Positions 6,075 through 10,818 of a stretch of DNA of 10,818 nt are shown piece after piece. Position 1 is the first letter of the stretch. Every line of letters begins with the position of its first letter. The notes beneath the pieces were generated by a model. The model was not told the origin of the DNA. It made no database searches and saw nothing but the letters and a program-made list of their open reading frames with translations. Both the position numbers and the translations under genes were made by a program. The DNA lies in assembly GCA_012514835.1 (NCBI GenBank), contig JAAYZM010000435.1, forward strand, positions 1-10,818, in the 5' to 3' direction. The stretch comes from Actinomycetales bacterium (GTDB taxonomy: Bacteria; Actinomycetota; Actinomycetes; Actinomycetales; Cellulomonadaceae).

Positions 6075-7310
6075 ATGGCTGTTCCCCCCGTCTCCGTACC
6101 GCCGCTCGTCGAGCCCGGCACCCGGCTCACGCCCACCGAGCTCGTCCGCTACTCCCGCCACGTCCTCCTCCCGCAGATCGGCGAGCAGGGCCAGCGCCGT
6201 TTGCGCAACGCTCGCGTGTGCGTGGTCGGTGCGGGCGGCCTGGGTGCCCCCGTGCTGCAGTACCTCGCGGCCGCCGGGGTGGGCCGGATCGGGATCGTGG
6301 ACTTCGACGAGGTCGACGAGACGAACCTCCAGCGCCAGGTCATCCACCGGCAGGCCGACGTCGGCCGCCCCAAGGTCGACTCGGCCCGCGAGGCCGTCCT
6401 CGAGCGCAACCCGGACGTGGACGTCGTCGTGCACGCTGTGCGCCTCGAGCAGGACAACGTGGACGCGGTGCTCGGCGGCTACGACCTCGTCGTGGACGGC
6501 ACGGACAACTTCCCCACGCGCTATCTCGTCGCGGACGCGTCCGCGCGGCTCGGGCTGCCCCACGTGTGGGGCTCGATCTTCCGCTTCGACGCCCAGGTCA
6601 CCGTCTTCTGGGCCGCACCTCCCGCCGGGTCCGAGGTGCCCGCCGTCGGCCTCCGCGACCTCTTCCCGGTCCCGCCCGCGCCCGGGACGGTGCCCTCGTG
6701 CGCCGAGGGCGGCGTGCTTGGCCCCATGTGCGGCCAGGTGGGCTCGCTCATGGCCACCGAGGTCATCAAGCTCGTCACGGGCGCCGGCTCGCCCCTGATC
6801 GGTCGGGTCGCCGTGCTCGATGCGCTCGCCTCGCGCTGGCACGAGGTCTCGCTCGCGGGCACGGCGGCACAGCCCGTGCGACGGGGGTCCGACGGCGAGC
6901 AGCCGGGAAGCAGTCCTCAGACGGCGGTGTCCGACGGCGAGCACCGGACGAACGACATCCCGCAGGAGGCCGCCGTCGTCGGCGCCGTGCACCCCGCCGA
7001 ACTTGCAGCTCGCCTTGATGCCCGGGCCGCCGGCGAGGACGACTTCGTGCTCCTCGACGTGCGCGAACCCCACGAGCACGCGGCGATGTCGATCGCCGGG
7101 GCAATTCTCACGCCCCTCGCGAGCGTGTTGGACGGCTCGGGACTGGTAGACCTGGACCCGCGACGCGCCGTCGTGGTGCACTGCCACTCCGGGGTTCGCT
7201 CGCAGCGCGCCGCGGAGGTCATGGTGGCCCGCGGCTTCGCGCGGGTCGACAACCTCGACGGCGGCATCGTCGCGTGGTTGCGCTCGCCCGAGGGTGCGGC
7301 CGCGCGCTGA
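6075..7310 (+). CDS. moeZ: MoeZ-like MoaD adenylyltransferase/sulfurtransferase (ThiF-rhodanese fusion)
   Basis: Activates the C-terminal glycine of MoaD with ATP and then supplies sulfur to form the thiocarboxylate used by molybdopterin synthase. It is 411 residues long. The E1-like ThiF domain (about 20-275) has the nucleotide loop GAGGLG at 52-57, D76 and NLQRQ at 84-88, DGTDNF with catalytic D144 (E. coli MoeB D130), and C209 in PSCAEGGVLGPMCG. The CxxC zinc pairs of E. coli MoeB are absent, as in mycobacterial MoeZ. A hydrophilic linker (about 276-305) leads to a rhodanese domain with the active-site loop CHSGVRS, catalytic C370. Actinobacterial MoeZ enzymes can also serve other sulfur carriers such as CysO, so the role may be wider than Moco. 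It is the first gene of the plus-strand operon, 23 bp before moeA. Confidence 0.9.
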   Translation: MAVPPVSVPPLVEPGTRLTPTELVRYSRHVLLPQIGEQGQRRLRNARVCVVGAGGLGAPVLQYLAAAGVGRIGIVDFDEVDETNLQRQVIHRQADVGRPKVDSAREAVLERNPDVDVVVHAVRLEQDNVDAVLGGYDLVVDGTDNFPTRYLVADASARLGLPHVWGSIFRFDAQVTVFWAAPPAGSEVPAVGLRDLFPVPPAPGTVPSCAEGGVLGPMCGQVGSLMATEVIKLVTGAGSPLIGRVAVLDALASRWHEVSLAGTAAQPVRRGSDGEQPGSSPQTAVSDGEHRTNDIPQEAAVVGAVHPAELAARLDARAAGEDDFVLLDVREPHEHAAMSIAGAILTPLASVLDGSGLVDLDPRRAVVVHCHSGVRSQRAAEVMVARGFARVDNLDGGIVAWLRSPEGAAAR

Positions 7311-7333
7311 CCAGACCGACCGGAAGGACCCGC

Positions 7334-8545
7334 GTGCGCACGATCCCCGAGCACCTCGCGGCTGCGCTCACGCTCGTCGAGGCGACGCCCGCGGTCGAGG
7401 TGCCCCTCGCGCTAGCGCGCGGCCTCGTCCTCGCCGCCGCGGTGCACAGCGCGGACGCCTTGCCGCGCTGGGACAACTCTGCGATGGACGGGTTCGCAGT
7501 GCGCGCGGTGGACCTCGCAGTAGCGAGCGCAGCAGCACCGGTGCCCCTGCCGCTCGCGGGCGAGCTGCCCGCCGGTGCCGAGGCGGCCGTCGAGCTCGCG
7601 GCGGGGACGTGTGTCGCGATCATGACGGGCTCGCCCGTCCCGCCGGGCGCGGACGCTGTGGTCCCCGTCGAGCTCGTCGAGCGGGCACCCGGGGCCATCA
7701 CGTTTCATGAGCAACCCGAGCCCGGCGCCCACATCCGACGCGCGGGCGAGGACCTCGCCGCGGGGGACCTCGTCCTCAGCCAGGGCGCCGTCCTCGGCCC
7801 CACGCAGCTCGCCGCCATCGCGTCCGCGGGCCACGGCTCCGTCTCGGCCCACCGCACGCCGCGCGTGGCCGTGCTCGCGACGGGCGACGAGCTCGTGGCG
7901 CCAGGGGAGCCCTTGCGTCGCGGCCAGATCCCCGACTCCAACTCGTTCCTCCTCGCCGCGTGCGTCGAGGCCGCGGGCTGCGAGGCCGTGCGTCTCGACC
8001 GCGTCGCGGACCGGCCCGACGCCCTGCGAGGCGTGCTCGTCAGAGCCGAGGCAGCAGGCGTCGACGCGGTCGTCACGACGGGCGGGGTGTCGATGGGCGA
8101 CTACGACGTGGTCAAGGAGCTGCTGAGCGGCACGGGCGTCGAGTTCGTCAAGGTCGCGATGCAGCCCGGCAAGCCGCAAGGGATCGGCCGGCTCGCGGGC
8201 GGCACACCGTTCTTCGGGCTCCCGGGAAACCCCGTGAGCGTGTTCGTGTCCTTCGAGATGTTCGTGCGGCCCGCCCTGCAGCGCTTGCGCGGGCTGGTCG
8301 AGGTCGAGCGCCCGACGTTCGACGCGGAGGTGATCGACGGCTGGCGCACCCCGCACGGACGCACGCAGGTCATGCCCGTGGCGTTCGCCGACGGCGGGAC
8401 GCGGGTGCGCCGTGCCACCCGGGGCGGCTCGGGCTCCCACCTCGTCGCGAGCCTCGCGCTCGCCGAGGGACTTGCCGTGGTCCCCGCCGAGATCGAGCAC
8501 GTGCGTCCCGGCGATAGGGTGCAGGTCATGCGGGTGGATCGATGA
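7334..8545 (+). CDS. moeA: Molybdopterin molybdenumtransferase MoeA
   Basis: Inserts molybdate into adenylated molybdopterin to form Moco in the cytoplasm. The 403 residues include the MoeA hallmarks in order: PRWDNSAMDGFAV at about 44-56 (D52), GAHIRRAGED, AVLATGDELVAPG, the MoCF-binding signature GGVSMGDYDVVK, MQPGKPQG, and FGLPGNPVSVFVSFEMFVRP. A C-terminal beta domain follows. The start is the GTG at 7334, where AAGGA at 7324-7328 gives a Shine-Dalgarno site 5 nt away. An in-frame start at 7274 would overlap moeZ and add residues unlike MoeA. The stop overlaps the moaC start by 4 bp (ATGA). Confidence 0.95.
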   Translation: MRTIPEHLAAALTLVEATPAVEVPLALARGLVLAAAVHSADALPRWDNSAMDGFAVRAVDLAVASAAAPVPLPLAGELPAGAEAAVELAAGTCVAIMTGSPVPPGADAVVPVELVERAPGAITFHEQPEPGAHIRRAGEDLAAGDLVLSQGAVLGPTQLAAIASAGHGSVSAHRTPRVAVLATGDELVAPGEPLRRGQIPDSNSFLLAACVEAAGCEAVRLDRVADRPDALRGVLVRAEAAGVDAVVTTGGVSMGDYDVVKELLSGTGVEFVKVAMQPGKPQGIGRLAGGTPFFGLPGNPVSVFVSFEMFVRPALQRLRGLVEVERPTFDAEVIDGWRTPHGRTQVMPVAFADGGTRVRRATRGGSGSHLVASLALAEGLAVVPAEIEHVRPGDRVQVMRVDR

Positions 8546-9015
8546 GCTTCACACATCTGGACTCCTCCGGGCACGCCCGGATGGTCGACGTCACGGGCAA
8601 GACCCCCACGGTGCGCGAGGCGCGCGCGGCGGGCCGGGTCGTGTGCGCGCCCCACGTGGTGGCGGCGCTGCGGGACGGGACGGTGCCGAAGGGCGACGTG
8701 CTCGCCGTCGCGCGCATCGCGGGGATCGCCGCGGCCAAGCGGACGCCCGAGCTGTTGCCGCTCGCGCACGTGATCGGGGTGCACGGCGTGGTGCTCGACC
8801 TCGAGGTCACGGACGCGGGGGTCGAGATCACGGCCGCGGTGCGCACGGCGGACCGCACGGGCGTCGAGATGGAGGCCCTTACCGCGGTGAGCGTGGCCGC
8901 CCTCGCGATCGTCGACATGGTCAAGGCCCTCGACAAGACCTCGTCCATCACGGACGTGCGCGTGATCGCGAAGTCGGGTGGCCGCTCGGGGGACTGGACG
9001 CGCGAGGAACCATGA
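8542..9015 (+). CDS. moaC: Cyclic pyranopterin monophosphate synthase MoaC
   Basis: Converts the MoaA product (3',8-cyclo-GTP) to cPMP, the first stable Moco intermediate. It is 157 residues, the usual length. Conserved blocks are MVDVTGKTPTVREA at 14-27, VARIAGIAAAKRT at 56-68 with K66 matching the active-site K51 of E. coli, EMEALTAVSVAALAIVDMVKALDK, and the closing AKSGGRSGDW. The usual IPLCHP block reads LPLAHV here (72-77): the histidine H76 is kept, but the preceding Cys is Ala and the following Pro is Val. Because the rest of the active site is intact I expect a working enzyme. It overlaps moeA and mobA by 4 bp each. Confidence 0.94.
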   Translation: MSFTHLDSSGHARMVDVTGKTPTVREARAAGRVVCAPHVVAALRDGTVPKGDVLAVARIAGIAAAKRTPELLPLAHVIGVHGVVLDLEVTDAGVEITAAVRTADRTGVEMEALTAVSVAALAIVDMVKALDKTSSITDVRVIAKSGGRSGDWTREEP

Positions 9016-9689
9016 GCCGCGCCACCGACGTCATCGTGCTCGCCGGGGGCGAGGCCCGTCGCCTGGGCGGGGTCGCGAAGGGCGAGGTCGAGGTGGCCGG
9101 TCGCGCGATGCTCGACCACGTGCTCGAGGCCGCCGCCCACGCGCCCGCCGTGATCATTGTGGGGCCGGACGAGCTCGCGCGGCCCGGGGTGCCGACCGTC
9201 ATGGAGCACCCGCCCCGCGGCGGCCCGGTCGCGGGCATCGAGGCCGGACTCGAGCTGCTGGACAAGAGAGCCGCGGAAGGGGCGCAGCCCCCGGGGGACG
9301 CCGTCGTCGGACACCTCGATCCCGCACCCGAGCGGCTCGTGGCCGTCCTCGCGTGCGACGTGCCCCGTGCCCCCGCGGCACTGCCGCACCTCGAGACGGC
9401 GCTCGCCGCCGCACCCGGCGCGGACGGCGTGCACCTCACCGACGGTGAGGGACGTTCCCAGCTCGTCATGCTCGTGCGGCACGAGGCACTGCGCGGGGCA
9501 CTGGCGCGGCTCGGGGACGGTCACGGCACGTGGGGGGCGTCGGTGAAGCGGCTCGTGGCTCAGCTGAACCTCGAGCCCGTGCCGGACGCGTGGGGCTACG
9601 GCCGGGACGCGGACACGTGGGAAGACGTACGCGCGCTCGACGCGCTGATGCAGGAGGAGAACGATGGTGGGAACCGAACCGCTGGGTAG
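9012..9689 (+). CDS. mobA: Molybdenum cofactor guanylyltransferase MobA
   Basis: Transfers GMP from GTP to Mo-molybdopterin to make MGD, the form used by DMSO-reductase-family enzymes such as nitrate reductases. It is 225 residues. The nucleotidyltransferase loop LAGGEARRLGG-VAK at 10-23 ends in K23, followed by GGPVAGIEAG at 71-80 and the metal-binding D117 in AVLACDVPRAP. The Asp usually found just before the loop lysine is Ala here. A CTP-specific paralogue (MocA type) is possible but the motif order fits MobA better. Its start overlaps the moaC stop by 4 bp, and its 3' end overlaps the DUF6457 gene by 26 bp. Confidence 0.87.
   Translation: MSRATDVIVLAGGEARRLGGVAKGEVEVAGRAMLDHVLEAAAHAPAVIIVGPDELARPGVPTVMEHPPRGGPVAGIEAGLELLDKRAAEGAQPPGDAVVGHLDPAPERLVAVLACDVPRAPAALPHLETALAAAPGADGVHLTDGEGRSQLVMLVRHEALRGALARLGDGHGTWGASVKRLVAQLNLEPVPDAWGYGRDADTWEDVRALDALMQEENDGGNRTAG
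9652..9657 (+). promoter_or_regulatory. Strong ribosome binding site inside mobA for the DUF6457 gene
   Basis: AGGAGG, an ideal Shine-Dalgarno sequence, lies 6 nt before the ATG at 9664 and within the last codons of mobA (encoding Q-E-E). It decides the start of the small downstream gene and supports that gene being real despite its 26-bp overlap with mobA. Confidence 0.75.
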
Positions 9690-9933
9690 CGACCTGCAGC
9701 GCTGGCTGCTCGAGACCGGGGACGCGCTCGGGGTGGACCCGGACGTGGTGGACGTCGAGGCGATCCTCGACCTCGCGCGCGACGTGGCGCACGGCGTGGC
9801 ACGGCCCGCGGTACCGCTCACGGGCTTCCTAGTGGGCTACGCCGTGGCGCGCGACGGGGGAGGCCACGAGGCCCTCGAGCGAATTCTCGAGGACGTCACG
9901 GGGCGTGCGAAGCAGTGGCGGGAGGACACGTGA
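9664..9933 (+). CDS. DUF6457 family protein, Moco-operon accessory
   Basis: An 89-residue protein recognised as DUF6457, found in actinobacterial Moco gene sets and, as I recall, sometimes fused to the C-terminus of MobA-like proteins. Its biochemical role is not known. The sequence is acidic and predicted mostly helical: LGSDLQRWLLETGDALG (about 7-23), DVEAILDLARDVAHGVARPAVPLTGFLVGYAVA (about 30-62), and a C-terminal helix with HEALERILEDVTGRA. The conserved RPAVPLTGFLVGYA stretch is the likely functional core. There is no signal peptide or metal-binding Cys/His set. It begins inside mobA and overlaps moaD by 4 bp (GTGA), so it is translated with them. An accessory role to MobA is inferred from position. 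Confidence 0.8.
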   Translation: MVGTEPLGSDLQRWLLETGDALGVDPDVVDVEAILDLARDVAHGVARPAVPLTGFLVGYAVARDGGGHEALERILEDVTGRAKQWREDT

Positions 9934-10175
9934 GCACCGTGGACGTGCGCTACTTCGCGGGGGCCGCTGAGGCCGCGGGGACGAGCGCGGAACGGCTCGG
10001 GGCGAGGACCGCGGGCGAGCTACGCGCCGCCATGGTCGCGGCCCACGGGGCCGAGCTCGAGCGGGTCCTGGGGCGCTGCACGCTCCTGGCCGACGGCGTG
10101 CGCCTGGACGATGCGGCCACCCCGCTGACCCCGGGCGGCACGGTGGACGTCCTGCCTCCGTTCGCGGGCGGTTAG
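9930..10175 (+). CDS. moaD: Molybdopterin synthase sulfur carrier subunit MoaD
   Basis: Small ubiquitin-like protein whose C-terminal Gly-Gly is adenylated and thiocarboxylated, then delivers sulfur to cPMP within the MoaD-MoaE synthase. It is 81 residues, typical for MoaD. It begins VDVRYFAGAAEAAG, the usual MoaD first strand and loop, and ends VDVLPPFAGG with the Gly-Gly at the very C-terminus. The GTG at 9930 is preceded by GGAGG at 9921-9925 and overlaps the DUF6457 stop. An in-frame GTG at 9915 would only add five unlikely residues. MoeZ at the head of this operon is the expected activating enzyme. Its partner MoaE is not in the window. Confidence 0.93.
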   Translation: MSTVDVRYFAGAAEAAGTSAERLGARTAGELRAAMVAAHGAELERVLGRCTLLADGVRLDDAATPLTPGGTVDVLPPFAGG

Positions 10176-10180
10176 CCGCC
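10167..10180. terminator. GC hairpin across the moaD/moaA stop codons
   Basis: GGCGG-TTAG-CCGCC is a perfect 5-bp inverted repeat with a 4-base loop. The loop holds both stop codons: TAG on plus at 10173-10175 and TAA on minus from TTA at 10172-10174. The arms are parts of the Gly-Gly codons of the two proteins. No T-run follows on either strand, so a role as a two-way terminator is uncertain, and the symmetry may follow from the coding alone. Confidence 0.3.
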
Positions 10181-10818
10181 GATCGCGCTCATGGGGCGGC
10201 GCGGCTGGAGGAAGCCCGGGTCGTCGATGCCGTGCCCGGCCTTCTTGCCCCCGATCGACGTGCGGATCGCCGCGGCGATGTCCTCGTCCGTGCAGCCCTC
10301 ACGCATCAACGTGCGCAGGTCCGTCTCGTCCTGCGCGAACAGGCAGTTGCGCAGCTGGCCGTCCGCCGTGAGCCGGACCCGATCGCACGCCCCGCAGAAT
10401 GGCGCGGTCACCGAGGCGATGACACCCACGGTGTGCGGGCCGCCGTCCACGGTCCACAGCTCCGCGGGCGCCGAGCCGCGGCCGGGCACCTCCTCGAGCC
10501 GGAACGCGGCGCGGAGCCGTTCGAGGATCTCCGCCTGGGTCACCATCGTGGTCCGGTCCCACGTGTGCCCGGCGTCGAGGGGCATCTGCTCGATGAACCG
10601 CATCTGGTAGCCGTGCTCCACGGCATAGCGCACGAGGGGCACCACCTCGTCCTCGTTGACGTCGCGCATCACCACGGCGTTGAGCTTGATGGGCGTGAAG
10701 CCCACGGAGTCCGCGGCGGCGATCCCGGCGAGGGTGTCGTGGAGGCGGTCGCGGCGGGTCAGCTCCTTGAAGCGGTCCCGGTCGAGCGTGTCGAGGCTGA
10801 TGTTGACGCGTGCGAGGC
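10172..10818 (-). CDS. moaA: GTP 3',8-cyclase MoaA, C-terminal part (5' end outside window)
   Basis: Radical SAM enzyme that cyclises GTP in the first step of Moco synthesis. The last 214 residues are visible and the frame stays open to the window edge, so the radical-SAM CxxxCxxC cluster motif lies outside. Visible blocks include LARVNISLDTLDRDRFKELTRR, KLNAVVMRDVNEDEV and RFIEQMPLD. The second 4Fe-4S site appears as CGACDRVRLTADGQLRNC, a C-x2-C-x13-C spacing encoded at 10396-10343. The protein ends in MSAIGG; the C-terminal Gly-Gly of MoaA is known to reach into the active site and be needed for activity. It is transcribed towards moaD and overlaps it by 4 bp, so it belongs to a different transcript from the rest of the Moco genes here. 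Confidence 0.95.
   Translation of the reverse strand, partial: LARVNISLDTLDRDRFKELTRRDRLHDTLAGIAAADSVGFTPIKLNAVVMRDVNEDEVVPLVRYAVEHGYQMRFIEQMPLDAGHTWDRTTMVTQAEILERLRAAFRLEEVPGRGSAPAELWTVDGGPHTVGVIASVTAPFCGACDRVRLTADGQLRNCLFAQDETDLRTLMREGCTDEDIAAAIRTSIGGKKAGHGIDDPGFLQPRRPMSAIGG

Noticed and set aside
7274..7333. Extended MoeA N-terminus from a start at 7274
   Set aside because: It would overlap moeZ by 37 bp and add a non-MoeA-like segment; the GTG at 7334 has a well-placed Shine-Dalgarno site.
5997..8784. Minus-strand open frames of 396 and 362 codons, among others, opposite moeZ and moeA
   Set aside because: Antisense shadows with His/Arg/Asp-rich low-complexity composition and no family resemblance.
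1..10818. Mobile elements, CRISPR arrays, tRNA or rRNA genes
   Set aside because: No transposase or integrase, no regularly spaced repeats, and no tRNA or rRNA-like sequence were seen on either strand.

Overview
The window is very GC-rich, almost fully coded, and has few gaps between genes. Its genes often start with GTG, several -10 boxes sit 6-7 nt before a start codon, and it carries actinobacterial families such as DUF5997 and DUF6457. This points to a high-GC actinomycete. A member of the Micrococcales (Cellulomonas-like) is plausible, but I cannot assign a genus from sequence alone. I see no mobile element, CRISPR array, tRNA or rRNA.

Layout. (1) 1-1896, plus: the 3' part of a membrane-anchored NirK-type copper nitrite reductase fused to an extra cupredoxin. 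(2) 1900-2673, minus, and 2715-3119, plus: a divergent pair made of a LysR-type effector-binding domain without an HTH and a DUF5997 protein. Their start codons are 41 bp apart, with two identical face-to-face -10 boxes between them. (3) 5943-3130, minus: a tightly overlapping molybdate uptake operon encoding an HTH-TOBE regulator or molybdate-binding protein, then ModA, ModB and a short ModC without a TOBE domain. (4) 6075-10175, plus: a molybdenum cofactor (Moco) operon encoding a MoeZ-like adenylyltransferase/rhodanese, MoeA, MoaC, MobA, a DUF6457 protein and MoaD. (5) 10172 to the window edge, minus: the 3' part of moaA, meeting moaD tail to tail.

How it fits together: ModABC imports molybdate. 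MoaA and MoaC make cPMP from GTP. MoeZ adenylates and sulfurates MoaD, the sulfur carrier for molybdopterin synthase. MoeA inserts molybdenum, and MobA adds GMP to give MGD-type Moco. MoaE, the large molybdopterin synthase subunit, is not in the window and must lie elsewhere. A nitrite reductase next to Moco and molybdate genes suggests a respiratory nitrate/nitrite region, since Nar-type nitrate reductases need Mo-bisMGD. That link is inferred; no nitrate reductase is visible.

Nothing here is an obviously new system. The points most worth a second look are the paired leaderless divergent promoters, the palindrome between the uptake and cofactor operons, the split of the ModC TOBE function into a separate HTH protein, the three-part NirK fusion, and the moaD/moaA junction, where both Gly-Gly tails are encoded face to face over interlocked stop codons.
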